Below are positions 23,962-32,218 of a DNA stretch of 64,000 nucleotides, piece by piece. Under the pieces are notes generated by a model, which did no database searches, was not told where the DNA came from, and saw only the letters and a list, made by a program, of their open reading frames with translations. The stretch is from Heliomicrobium undosum. Its GTDB lineage: Bacteria > Bacillota > Desulfitobacteriia > Heliobacteriales > Heliobacteriaceae. A program made the translations under genes and the position numbers. Location: NCBI RefSeq assembly GCF_009877425.1, contig NZ_WXEY01000003.1:186001-250000 (forward strand), read 5' to 3'. Numbering within the stretch: position 1 is the first letter of the stretch; each line of letters starts with the position of its first letter.

Positions 23962-25416
23962 TCAAGCGTTTTCTGCCAATGCGATCTTGAATCGAACCAT
24001 GAAGGTGCTTCCCAGGGGGCTTGACTTTACATCGATGGCGGCATTGTGTCTTGCGGCAATGCGGTAGCAGACGGCGAGCCCCAGGCCGGTGCCGTAATCT
24101 TTCGTCGTGAAAAAAGGGATGCCCAAATTGTCGAGCACATCTTGCGCCATTCCGCTTCCTTCATCGCGGATAGATAGGATGACCTTGTCATCCTCGCGCT
24201 CCGTTCGGATCGCCAGTTCTCCCCCTGGCGCCATCGCTTCTAAGCCGTTACGGGTCAGATTGAGCAACAGTTGGCGGATCTCCTTTTCATCCAGGGCCAG
24301 CGGCGGCAGATCATCGGCCAGTTCGAGACGCAGTTGCATGTTCATCGTGAAGGCGTCCGATTGAATCAGCGGATAGAGGTTTTGGATGATGGCGTTGATA
24401 TCGTGATGGGCGAGCGGGAGATCGCCCTGCTTGCGCAGGGACAAAAATTCGGTGACGATCTGGTTGGCCCTATCCAGTTCCTCGATCATCAGGTTGAAGT
24501 ATTGTGTTAGGTGACCGTTCTCCGGTTTGCTGTTCAGGTATTGTAGGTAGCCGCGCACTGTTGTCAGCGGGTTGCGGATCTCATGGCCGAAACCGGCGGC
24601 CATCTGTCCGATCAGGTTGAGCCGCTCCAGACGGGCCATTTCCTTCTGGTAGTTCTTTTGTTCGGTAATATCGACGCTGATCATGCAGCGGACCCAGCGA
24701 CCGTCAGACCACTTGATCCGGTTGTAGGTGCAATGATACCAACGGTTGGTCTTTTCGTCACAGGTCTCCCAGGAATGGGGGCCGTTTGTCTTTTTTCTAT
24801 CTTGGGTGAGGCACTCGGGGCAGCGATGTGAAACCCCGCGGGTCGCTTCGTAGCACCGGCGCCCGCTCGGATCGCCGATCCTGTGGGTGAAGGATTTATT
24901 GACAAAAAGGATGCGGTCGTCATCGGGGTTGACGACATGGATATAGGCGTCCATGCTGTCAAAGATGGCCAGCAACTGGTTGTGCTTTTGCAGCAACTCC
25001 TCTTCGGCGATCTTCTGTTGTGTAATATCCATGATCGTGCCGAAAATATATTTTTCATCGTCCAGCATGGTGACGACGGCGGAAAAGAGGCCGAAACGGA
25101 TGTCTCCGTTTTTGGCATTGTAGGTCATCTCGCAGTCGCGCGCGACTTCATCGTCTCTGAGCTTTTGCCAGAGCGCTTCGGCAAGGGAACTGTCAGTCCA
25201 TAAGCGAAGGTCGAAGGAAGAGCGGCCGATAATCTCGTCACGGCGGTAGCCGAAGACCTCCTCAAACCGTTTATTCACGTCAATCACGCGCCGGTCCTTG
25301 AGGCGATGGATGATCATCAGCCGTTCACCGACCTCACAGGATTTGAAGAAAAGGCGCAGCCGGGGATTGGCGTAAAATTGTTCCCGGATCCGCTGATAGC
25401 TATCGCCGGATGACAT
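23962..25416 (-). CDS. soluble PAS-PAS sensor histidine kinase
   Basis: 484 aa with no membrane segment. PAS 1 is at about 30-135, PAS 2 at about 145-255, then the dimerisation/phosphoacceptor helix with His278 (GFGHEIRNPLTTVRG), then the ATPase domain (DEGSGM, GTGLGLAVCYRI). PAS 2 carries a cysteine cluster (RRCYEAT..HRCPECLTQ..CDEK), which suggests a metal or redox cofactor. No response regulator is adjacent, so it is an orphan kinase. In spore formers such kinases often feed the Spo0A relay, but that is inference. Its 5' leader contains a terminator-like hairpin at 25440-25473. Confidence 0.9.
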   Translation of the reverse strand: MSSGDSYQRIREQFYANPRLRLFFKSCEVGERLMIIHRLKDRRVIDVNKRFEEVFGYRRDEIIGRSSFDLRLWTDSSLAEALWQKLRDDEVARDCEMTYNAKNGDIRFGLFSAVVTMLDDEKYIFGTIMDITQQKIAEEELLQKHNQLLAIFDSMDAYIHVVNPDDDRILFVNKSFTHRIGDPSGRRCYEATRGVSHRCPECLTQDRKKTNGPHSWETCDEKTNRWYHCTYNRIKWSDGRWVRCMISVDITEQKNYQKEMARLERLNLIGQMAAGFGHEIRNPLTTVRGYLQYLNSKPENGHLTQYFNLMIEELDRANQIVTEFLSLRKQGDLPLAHHDINAIIQNLYPLIQSDAFTMNMQLRLELADDLPPLALDEKEIRQLLLNLTRNGLEAMAPGGELAIRTEREDDKVILSIRDEGSGMAQDVLDNLGIPFFTTKDYGTGLGLAVCYRIAARHNAAIDVKSSPLGSTFMVRFKIALAENA

Positions 25417-25439
25417 GGGTTTGTTACCTCGCTCTCTCT

Positions 25440-25473
25440 GAAAAAAACAAGGCGTAGCGAAGCACTACGCCTT
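25440..25473 (-). terminator. terminator-like hairpin in the 5' leader of the histidine kinase
   Basis: On the minus strand AAGGCGTAG pairs perfectly with CTACGCCTT around a 7-nt loop, followed by GTTTTTTT. It ends 24 nt before the kinase start codon. There is no minus-strand gene upstream that it could serve, so it may act as an attenuator. Confidence 0.6.
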
Positions 25474-25764
25474 TCGGTGCAAGAATAGTATACTGCGTTC
25501 TTGATATGTAACAGCAGGTGTGCCTGAAAGAACATCACCGTTAGATAGTATGGTTATACGACAGCGCATGACCATAAGACAGCAAATGGATGATTAATAA
25601 GAAACTTTGTAGTATTTTACCATATGATGACTGGTAATTTCAATACTTTCATGCTTAATCACAGTAGATATCGACGAATGCCACGTTTTCACAAGAGGAA
25701 ACCGAACATAAGCGGCGAAGTAAGTAATTGCTCTCCCAAACACAATGAAAGGAGTGTGAGTCCG
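25474..25764. other. AT-rich spacer between histidine kinase and ferredoxin
   Basis: 291 bp with low GC compared with the flanks. It must hold the divergent promoters. A minus-strand TATACT (25486-25491) could be a -10 box reading into the hairpin at 25440-25473. No RNA gene or coding sequence was recognised. Confidence 0.4.
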
Positions 25765-25941
25765 ATGGCTTATCGGATCAGCGCTGATGACTGCATCGCC
25801 TGCGGCGCCTGTGAAGGCGGTTGCCCGGTTTCCTGCATCTCGGAGAAGGAAGATGGAAAGCGCGTGATTGACGAGAGCGCCTGCATCGACTGTGGCGCTT
25901 GCGCCGATGCCTGTCCTGTCGCCTGCATTCATCAGGTGTAA
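25765..25941 (+). CDS. 2[4Fe-4S] clostridial-type ferredoxin
   Basis: 58 aa with two classical cluster motifs, CIACGACEGGCPVSC and CIDCGACADACPVAC. It is a small low-potential electron carrier in the cytoplasm. AAAGGAGTG lies before the ATG at 25765; an in-frame upstream extension is AT-rich and lacks coding character. A terminator follows at once, so it is monocistronic. In heliobacteria such ferredoxins can accept electrons from the photosynthetic reaction centre, but assignment to that role cannot be made from sequence alone. Confidence 0.95.
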   Translation: MAYRISADDCIACGACEGGCPVSCISEKEDGKRVIDESACIDCGACADACPVACIHQV

Positions 25942-25947
25942 TGGCAC

Positions 25948-25980
25948 GATCACCCGCCGGATTCTCGGCGGGTGATTTTG
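25948..25980 (+). terminator. terminator after the ferredoxin gene
   Basis: ATCACCCGCC pairs with GGCGGGTGAT, followed by TTTTGTGTTT. Confidence 0.8.
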
Positions 25981-26130
25981 TGTTTCCAACCAGGTGATTA
26001 CGAATCATAATGAGGACAATGCCAGGAATATTAGCTTGATGTTATCGGATTCGGGGATGCTTTCTTTCGGGGGCGCGGGGCAATCCTTCGGTTCATAGGA
26101 TACTCCATCAGCGCGCGTGGAGGGAGTATC

Positions 26131-26865
26131 ATGGATTACGCGGATTTCTTTTCAGCGACAGAGGTTCAGCCCATGCCGGGCATCATCCTGGACGTTCGGT
26201 TTGGAGACGTCAATGGCGATCGGATCCCTGATCGGGTCTACCTCACCGGCCACAGACCTGATCCCCAGAGCCCCTTTGTCGACAGAATCACTTTGATGAT
26301 CCAAGACGGGCGGACGATGGGGACGTATCCCATTCCCTTGCGGACCAACGCCGGTTACAACCCGACACTGTTCTTGGGCGACTTTACCGGAGACGGTGTC
26401 ATGGATATCCAGGTGAGCATCGATTCGGGAGGCTCCGGCGCGCTGACCTTTGAATATATCTATTCTTTTCTAAACAACCGTCCGCGGCTCCTGTTTGACG
26501 ATGAGCAGTTCAATCAGTTTTTTCAATATGACGTGAATTACCGGGACATGTACAAGGTGGATGTGGTCAGCAAAAGCCTGCAAAAAACGTTTACGATTGA
26601 CATCCGGTATAAAGGTCCCGAATACCTCGCTGAAATCTATAATCCTGACGGCACGCTGAAGGCGCCGATCGAAGGGTTTGTGGTCGGGATCAGCGGCCTG
26701 TATCCGGTTGACTTTGACCGCAACGGTGTCTACGAGTTGCTGGCCTTTCAAGGGATTGCCGGACGGTACAATGCGGACAGGATCGGCTATGTGCTGACCG
26801 CGCTCAAGTGGGATGGCAGCCGGTTTGCAGTCATGAATCAGTGGGTGGCGATTTTTGGGGGTTAG
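26131..26865 (+). CDS. VCBS/FG-GAP-like repeat protein
   Basis: 244 aa. Three D-x-N/D/T-G-D-type loops recur (DVNGDRIPDRV, DFTGDGVMDIQV, DFDRNGVYELLA), typical of calcium-binding FG-GAP/VCBS repeats of beta-propeller proteins. There is no signal peptide. A similar family is seen in Firmicutes and may be spore- or envelope-associated. GGAGGGAG precedes the ATG. Its stop overlaps the stop of the convergent lipoprotein gene by 4 nt. Confidence 0.7.
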   Translation: MDYADFFSATEVQPMPGIILDVRFGDVNGDRIPDRVYLTGHRPDPQSPFVDRITLMIQDGRTMGTYPIPLRTNAGYNPTLFLGDFTGDGVMDIQVSIDSGGSGALTFEYIYSFLNNRPRLLFDDEQFNQFFQYDVNYRDMYKVDVVSKSLQKTFTIDIRYKGPEYLAEIYNPDGTLKAPIEGFVVGISGLYPVDFDRNGVYELLAFQGIAGRYNADRIGYVLTALKWDGSRFAVMNQWVAIFGG

Positions 26866-27356
26866 TCAGGAGAATTCAGTTGCTGTTCCCGCCACGCTTT
26901 CTGTCTCTCTTCTCTGCCCGCTTGCCACTGTTCCCGCTGCTCCGGCGTCAACGTTTTGCCTGTGCCTTGCCAGGGGGGAGGAGTGACCTGCCCTTGCCCC
27001 TGACCCTGGCCTTGACCCTGCCCCCGGCCCGAGCCTGGCCCTTGGCCGGCGCTTTGGCCTTGTTCAGCACCTTGGCCCTGGGCCGCACCCTGGCCTTGAC
27101 TCGTTCCCTGCCCTTGACCGGCGCCATTCCGTTGCCCCTGCCCGTTGCCAGACCCGTTGCCTCGCCCTTTTCCCTGGCCTTGAGGGTTCTGCAGGTCGTT
27201 TTTGCCAAAACCTGCGTTCCCATTGTCCGATGATGGGGCTTCCTGTGCGGCAGGTTGAGTGGGGAGGGTGCCAGTGGGCGTTGCGGCGCACCCGGAGAGA
27301 AGGGACAGCATGAACATCGCTGCGACGGGAATGACGATCCTTTTTAAGCCTTTCAT
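26862..27356 (-). CDS. Gly/Gln-rich putative lipoprotein
   Basis: 164 aa. A signal peptide (KRIVIPVAAMFMLSLLSGC) ends in a lipobox with the lipidated cysteine. From about residue 50 to 115 the mature protein is a run of GQ-rich repeats (GQGQ, GQGA, GQGT types), then a Gln/Glu/Arg-rich C-terminus (TPEQREQWQAGREERQKAW). The function is unknown. ATG 27356 is chosen because GAAGGATG lies 8 nt upstream; a start 7 codons earlier has no RBS. Repeat slippage could change its length among strains. Confidence 0.75.
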   Translation of the reverse strand: MKGLKRIVIPVAAMFMLSLLSGCAATPTGTLPTQPAAQEAPSSDNGNAGFGKNDLQNPQGQGKGRGNGSGNGQGQRNGAGQGQGTSQGQGAAQGQGAEQGQSAGQGPGSGRGQGQGQGQGQGQVTPPPWQGTGKTLTPEQREQWQAGREERQKAWREQQLNSPD

Positions 27357-27430
27357 TGGAAACACATCCTTCTTCATGAAAATGTTTGCCCTATTATCTC
27401 ACGGAAAAGTTGCAATAGATTGACAGACAA

Positions 27431-27658
27431 GTGACAGTTTTGTTACAACTTTGCTGTTGCTTCGTTCAGATTCACAAAATGTTCTCCCTTGGCGCTTTTT
27501 CCGTAAAATGGATGTTGCAGGGCGCTCGTGGAACGCCGGATGATCAGAAGCCGGCTTTTCGCGATAGGGTCATCACCCAGGTGCTGGAACGGGCGAAGCA
27601 GCCCGATGGCGCCTACCTGGATCGCTTCCAGCGGATCAATGTATCCGCTTGGAAGTAA
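27431..27658 (+). pseudogene. short unidentified reading frame, possible gene remnant
   Basis: A 75-codon frame whose last ~45 codons (27512-27658) have coding-like composition (GARGTPDDQKPAFRDRVITQ.., LDRFQRINVSAWK). The first 27 codons are Cys-rich and look non-coding, and no RBS stands before either ATG. It may be the 3' scrap of a lost gene. No family was recognised. Confidence 0.35.
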
Positions 27659-27686
27659 AGCACATGCATCCTGAACCTCGCATGAT

Positions 27687-27771
27687 AAAAAACCCCCGAT
27701 GACACGCCGCAAATCGAAGTGTCGTCGGGGGTTTTGACTTGTTCGCCACGTTTTTTTACCTTCGCCTGGAG
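27687..27771. repeat. dispersed hairpin repeat, copy A
   Basis: CCCCCGATGACAC (27692-27704) pairs with GTGTCGTCGGGGG with a loop containing GCAAATCGAA. About 25 nt later comes TTTTTTTACCTTCGCC. The same two blocks, in the same order and spacing, recur at 31993-32078. On the minus strand the hairpin is followed by TTTTTT and would end transcription of the stalk-domain gene. Confidence 0.7.
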
Positions 27772-27778
27772 GCAGCGG

Positions 27779-28921
27779 CTATCGGAGCGGGACGGTCAAC
27801 AGGTCGGACAATTGGCTGTAGGGGATTGTAAACTCAGGAAACCCATAGGCGTAGGCGGTCAGTTCGTACAGTTGGTAGTAGACGACGATTCCGTCGGGAC
27901 GCAGGTAAAAGGGCTGCTTGGCGTCGATTGAAGTGAAGGGCGAAAACAGGTAGATGTCCCTGTCCTTGATCTGCTGCTTCACCTGCCCGCTGATGCGGTC
28001 GATGTAGTCCGATGAGGCGAAGAGATCCTTCAGTTCGTAGACTTTGCCGTCAGTAGTGTCGAAGGTGAGGGAAGAGGCGTAGGACATGCCGTGGGCGCCG
28101 CCCAGGTAGTTGTAATCGATGAAGCGGAGGCTGACCAGGTTGTTGGCGTTGTATTTGACTTCATAGTTGCTGACGACAGAAAAGACGCGCGGGGGAAGCC
28201 CCGCTTCCGCGAATTGGGCATGGCACTCTTCGGCTTCGGCCAGGGTCGCCTGTTTGAACTGGGTCACCTGTTCACGGATCTGGCGGTTGATCCGCTCCTG
28301 AGCGGCAGCGTCCTTCATGCCGTCGATCTGCGGATATTGAATATCGATGATCATCTTTTCATCTTCTGAATACTCTTTGACCGTTTTGAAGGTGACGGCA
28401 TTTTCTGTGATCCGGCTGAGATTCACCGTCTTGGCCGCCGCGTCCCAGGCGACCTTGACGGAAAGGTTTTCGGAGACGAAGCGAAGGGGCACATAGACTG
28501 CGTCGCCGATGAGTTGCGGCGGCGAGTCCAATGAGACGCGATGGTCGCCGACGGTCGCCTTGTAGTCGTCCACCTGCATGGTGATCGTCCGGCTGGGGCC
28601 GTTGAGTGTCACCATCTGGTTTTCAGCCTTCCAGGCAGGTTCGAGCCCCAGCGCCTCACTGACGCCCCGCAGGGGGACGAGGGTTCGTTCCTCTACGATC
28701 CGGCCGGAGAAGGGGAGGAGCGTGCCGTTGAGGGTGATGGAGACGGCGGCGGTGTTGCCGGCGGTGGCGGCGTCGCCTGCGGTGGCGCTGGCGCTGGCGT
28801 AGGCGGCGTTACCGGGGAGGGATGTGACACTAGCGTAGGCGGTGGTGCCGGCGTTGGCAGTGACCTGTGCGACAGTGAGCGTCAGCAGCGCAGCAGCGGT
28901 GAGCAAAAGGGGTTTTTTCAT
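27779..28921 (-). CDS. secreted copper-amine-oxidase-N-type stalk domain protein with DUF4163/DUF3298 region
   Basis: 380 aa with an N-terminal signal peptide (MKKPLLLTAAALLTLTVAQV). An Ala/Thr-rich low-complexity stretch follows at residues 25-58. The stalk domain (SGRIVEERTLVPLRGVSEAL, GDAVYVPLRFVSENL) is at about 60-170. From about 180 on it resembles the DUF4163/DUF3298 pair found in RsiV and PdaC proteins (NYLGGAHGMSYASSLTFD..). It is probably an extracytoplasmic sensor or wall-associated protein. No catalytic domain was seen. Copy A of the hairpin repeat acts as its terminator. Confidence 0.82.
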   Translation of the reverse strand: MKKPLLLTAAALLTLTVAQVTANAGTTAYASVTSLPGNAAYASASATAGDAATAGNTAAVSITLNGTLLPFSGRIVEERTLVPLRGVSEALGLEPAWKAENQMVTLNGPSRTITMQVDDYKATVGDHRVSLDSPPQLIGDAVYVPLRFVSENLSVKVAWDAAAKTVNLSRITENAVTFKTVKEYSEDEKMIIDIQYPQIDGMKDAAAQERINRQIREQVTQFKQATLAEAEECHAQFAEAGLPPRVFSVVSNYEVKYNANNLVSLRFIDYNYLGGAHGMSYASSLTFDTTDGKVYELKDLFASSDYIDRISGQVKQQIKDRDIYLFSPFTSIDAKQPFYLRPDGIVVYYQLYELTAYAYGFPEFTIPYSQLSDLLTVPLR

Positions 28922-29248
28922 GATCTCTCATCCTCTCTGCCAAAATGTGCCCTTTTATGATAGGGGAAGTGTGTATTCAGAAGAATTGTCTATCAGTGTC
29001 AGTGTATCATATCTTCTACGGGATACAGCCGAATTTCTGCGAGAACGAGGGCGGTCGGGCAACCGGATTAACTAAAAAATAACTGTTATTTACTCAATTC
29101 TTGTTATAATTACATTATGGCGAATAAAGTCGAAAAAGTCGAAATGAAACGCCTGCGGATCGATGGTTTCCAATGGATCGATTCGACAAGTCTTTTTTTG
29201 ACCCTCCGCACTTGACAGAACAATAACTTACTTAAGGGAGGACATTCA
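28922..29248. other. divergent promoter region: stalk-domain gene and chemoreceptor gene
   Basis: 327 bp without a gene. It holds a TATAAT box at 29105-29110, a 15-nt palindrome at 29077-29091, and two GGATCGAT repeats (29156-29163 and 29174-29181). Confidence 0.5.
29077..29110 (+). promoter_or_regulatory. chemoreceptor promoter with palindromic operator candidate
   Basis: AAATAAC-T-GTTATTT (29077-29091) is a perfect inverted repeat. TATAAT at 29105-29110 would be the -10 box, so the palindrome covers the expected -35 position. A repressor or activator site is inferred. No sigma-28-type promoter was seen. Confidence 0.45.
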
Positions 29249-31315
29249 ATGTCACAAAAAAGCTTCTTCTCATTCAACAGTATTGCGGCCAGAACGATCC
29301 TATCGATCCTGCCGTTAACCATCGTCGCCTTGGTGGCTTTATCATCAGTCAGTTTTTACTACGCCAAGCAGATCATCCACCGAGGCGTAGACGACGAAAT
29401 GAGTCAGCAACGCAACTATGTCATCCGGGACATCGGCGCCCGCTTGACGGCCCACGCGAAACTCGCCGATGTTACAGCCCGCAATGTGGAAGCGTACGGT
29501 GAGACACTCAGCAAGGACTTATATGAACAACAAATGATCAACACGGTGACGACCAACGAGGAGACCTTTGGATTAGGCGTCTTTTTTGAGCCGAACCGGT
29601 ACAAGCCGGGCCTGAAGTATTTTGGACCCTATGCTTATCGGAATAAGGACAAGATTGTCCCCACCTGGGATTACAGCAATGATACATATGACTACTTCCA
29701 GTATGATTGGTATAAAAGCGGCGCCAACACCAAGCTGAGGTACGTGTGGAGCGATCCCTACGCTGATTCTGTGACCGGCGTGGTCATGGTGACGACGACG
29801 GCCCCCTTTTACGACAAGCAGAAGCGGTTCATGGGTGTTACGACAGCCGACATTGATCTGACCAGTTTGCAAAAACTGATGAGAGAAACCAAGGTCGGGG
29901 AACAGGGCTGGGCCTTCTTGTTGGACAAGCACGGGACGTACATCTCCACCAACGATGAGAAGAAAAACATGAAAGTGAAAATGGCGGAGGAGGAAAACAG
30001 CACGCTTGTCGCCCTGTACAAAGATATGGAGACCCAGAAACAGGGCAGCGGTGTCTTTCGAGAAGGGGGATCCACCTACCGCGTTTATTACGATGTTGTT
30101 CCCGAAGTCGGTTGGACCGTCGGCCTCATCATTCCCGAAGAAGAATTGGCGGCATCGTTAAATGCCTTGATGAGTAAAATCGTAATCATTGCCGCTGTGT
30201 CTATCCTGTTTGTCTGCCTCGTCGTCTATTACTTCAGTCGCTCGATTACCGGCAATATCAAGAAAATCCATCAACTTTCCGAGCAGATGGCAGCCGGCGA
30301 TTTTACGGGAACGGTAAAAGTGACATCCCGTGATGAGATCGGGCAGTTGGCCGACAACATCAATACGATGGCCGAAGCGGTGCGAACGATTGTTCACAAG
30401 ATCAGCCTAAGCGCCAAAGATGTGCATACGTCCGCGGAGAGCCTCCGCAGCGGAGCGGAGCAGAGCGGAAAAGCGGCGGAGACGATCAGCGCGTCGATTC
30501 AACAGATCTCCAGCGGCATCGATCAACAGGCGGCAAACATCAACCTCAATAACCAGACGGTCGCCGAAATCTCGGCGCAGATCGGGACGGTCAGCGGCAC
30601 TATGGTGTCTATCGCCGGCGCTGCGGAAAAAACGTTGGACCAGGCAAACGGCGGCAATGAGGCCGTCAAAGCAGCGATTCAGCAAATTAACCGGATCGAT
30701 GAAAAGGTAAATAGCATAGCCGGCGTGGTCAACGCGCTTGGCGATAAATCAAAAGAAATCGGCCAAATCGTGTCCCTGATCACCAGCATTGCCGATCAGA
30801 CCAACCTGTTGGCCTTAAACGCCGCCATCGAAGCAGCCAGGGCGGGGGAAAACGGTCGGGGCTTTGCCGTTGTTGCCGATGAGGTCCGTAAATTGGCGGA
30901 GCAATCGGGACAAGCGGCGGGGCGAATCAGTCAGTTGGTCGGTGAAATACAAGGGGAAACGGCCAACGCGGTCGAGTCGACGCAAGACGGAACGGTTGCG
31001 GTTCAGGAAGGAATCGTCATGGTGAACAAGGCTGGCGGCGCTTTTCACGAAATCGTCGACGCCGTGCATCTGTTATCCCAGCAAGTGAAGGACGCCGCTG
31101 CCGTGATCGGCGAGATCAATGAAGGCGCCGTCACCATGGTGGATTCAATGGATCAGGTGACGAAGATCGACCGTGAATCGGCCAAAAGCCTCGAAGACGT
31201 GGCCGCGGCCACGGAGGAGCAGGCTGCTACAGCCGAGTCGGTGACCTTTGCCGCCCAACAAATGGCTGGCATGTCTGTCGAATTGGACCAGTCGGTAAAA
31301 ATGTTCAACGTATGA
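29249..31315 (+). CDS. methyl-accepting chemotaxis protein with Cache sensor
   Basis: 688 aa. A first membrane helix (about 12-35) is followed by an extracellular dCache-type sensor domain with a [16 protein letters not shown] segment, a second membrane helix (about 308-331), a HAMP domain and a cytoplasmic signalling domain. The conserved hairpin tip [37 protein letters not shown] is intact. It senses an unknown small ligand and signals to CheA/CheW. No che genes are nearby. AAGGGAGG precedes the ATG. Confidence 0.95.
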   Translation: MSQKSFFSFNSIAARTILSILPLTIVALVALSSVSFYYAKQIIHRGVDDEMSQQRNYVIRDIGARLTAHAKLADVTARNVEAYGETLSKDLYEQQMINTVTTNEETFGLGVFFEPNRYKPGLKYFGPYAYRNKDKIVPTWDYSNDTYDYFQYDWYKSGANTKLRYVWSDPYADSVTGVVMVTTTAPFYDKQKRFMGVTTADIDLTSLQKLMRETKVGEQGWAFLLDKHGTYISTNDEKKNMKVKMAEEENSTLVALYKDMETQKQGSGVFREGGSTYRVYYDVVPEVGWTVGLIIPEEELAASLNALMSKIVIIAAVSILFVCLVVYYFSRSITGNIKKIHQLSEQMAAGDFTGTVKVTSRDEIGQLADNINTMAEAVRTIVHKISLSAKDVHTSAESLRSGAEQSGKAAETISASIQQISSGIDQQAANINLNNQTVAEISAQIGTVSGTMVSIAGAAEKTLDQANGGNEAVKAAIQQINRIDEKVNSIAGVVNALGDKSKEIGQIVSLITSIADQTNLLALNAAIEAARAGENGRGFAVVADEVRKLAEQSGQAAGRISQLVGEIQGETANAVESTQDGTVAVQEGIVMVNKAGGAFHEIVDAVHLLSQQVKDAAAVIGEINEGAVTMVDSMDQVTKIDRESAKSLEDVAAATEEQAATAESVTFAAQQMAGMSVELDQSVKMFNV

Positions 31316-31340
31316 TGAGGGATTCGAGACAAGTCGTATC

Positions 31341-31424
31341 ATGTATGTTATCGACAAGTCCTACGATTTTGACCTGGTCTTCTCCAATGCGGCCCTCCAT
31401 GATGTGATGCTTTCGGGGGGTTAG
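31341..31424 (+). pseudogene. relic of a SAM-dependent methyltransferase
   Basis: The 27-codon peptide contains YDFDLVFSNAALHDV, which closely resembles the motif following the SAM-binding fold in trans-aconitate/type 11 methyltransferases (FDLVFSNAALHWV). It is cut off at both ends, and no other part of the gene is recognisable nearby. It is therefore a deletion remnant. Confidence 0.55.
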
Positions 31425-31571
31425 TTGTTTCCTTGCCGGTGGCATTGGTTTACAGGTCTAGAAAGACGATTACGGCAGCATGATCACCTGTAGGGAGGGG
31501 ATTGTGTTGCCAGGCTGAAGCGAAAAGTGCAAATCGAAGTTGCGGGATTGCATCTGAAATGAGGAATGGTT

Positions 31572-31976
31572 GTGGTTCACGTTGTCGCTGCGATATTAGT
31601 GCGCGATCAGCGCATCTTTATCGCCCAACGTCCTGCCGATGATGCATTAGAGTTCAAGTGGGAGTTTCCCGGCGGGAAAATCGAAGCGGGGGAAAGTCCG
31701 GAAGCATCCCTCCGCCGGGAGATGATAGAGGAATTTCAGATGGACATCGCCGTGGGCGACTTTTTCGGTGAGAGTCTGTACACCTATCCGAAAGGGACTG
31801 TCCGCCTGCTGGCCTACTGGGCAACGTGGATACAGGGAGAGCCCCAATTGTTGGCCCATGCCGATTGTCGTTGGGTGACGGTCGACGAACTGAACCAATA
31901 TGAGTTTGCGCCGGCTGATATTCCCTTTGTGGAGCGACTGAAAGAATCTGGCTCCTTACCTCGATCACAACAATAA
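31572..31976 (+). CDS. Nudix hydrolase, MutT / 8-oxo-dGTP diphosphatase type
   Basis: 134 aa. The Nudix box GGKIEAGESPEASLRREMIEE is complete. The N-terminal VVAAILVRDQRIFIAQRP resembles MutT-like proteins that clean the nucleotide pool. The residue after the EE pair is Phe instead of the more usual short residue. GTG 31572 is preferred over ATG 31566 because GAGGA at 31561-31565 directly abuts the ATG. The exact substrate is not proven. Confidence 0.85.
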   Translation: MVHVVAAILVRDQRIFIAQRPADDALEFKWEFPGGKIEAGESPEASLRREMIEEFQMDIAVGDFFGESLYTYPKGTVRLLAYWATWIQGEPQLLAHADCRWVTVDELNQYEFAPADIPFVERLKESGSLPRSQQ

Positions 31977-31992
31977 ACGCATGATCCCCAAA

Positions 31993-32078
31993 GAGAAAAC
32001 CCTTGATGACACGGTGCAAATGAAGTGTCGTCAAGGGTTATTCTTTTTCTCTATTTTTTACCTTCGCCCTTTGGAAGG
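31993..32078. repeat. dispersed hairpin repeat, copy B
   Basis: ACCCTTGATGACAC pairs with GTGTCGTCAAGGGT with a loop containing GCAAATGAA, followed about 20 nt later by TTTTTTACCTTCGCC. Relative to copy A, the outer stem differs on both sides so that pairing is kept, while the inner stem, the GCAAAT loop and the trailing block are unchanged. It lies just after the Nudix gene. Confidence 0.7.
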
Positions 32079-32218
32079 TGGTAAGGCATATTATGGTATG
32101 ATAATATTTGCATTGTAGGCAGAGAGCTAACATTGAAGTGAAATGAATCGGAGGATTTCCGATGTTTCAACGAGGGCTTGTCGCGCGGATAGTCGCGTGG
32201 GGAATAGGAGGGTATGTG

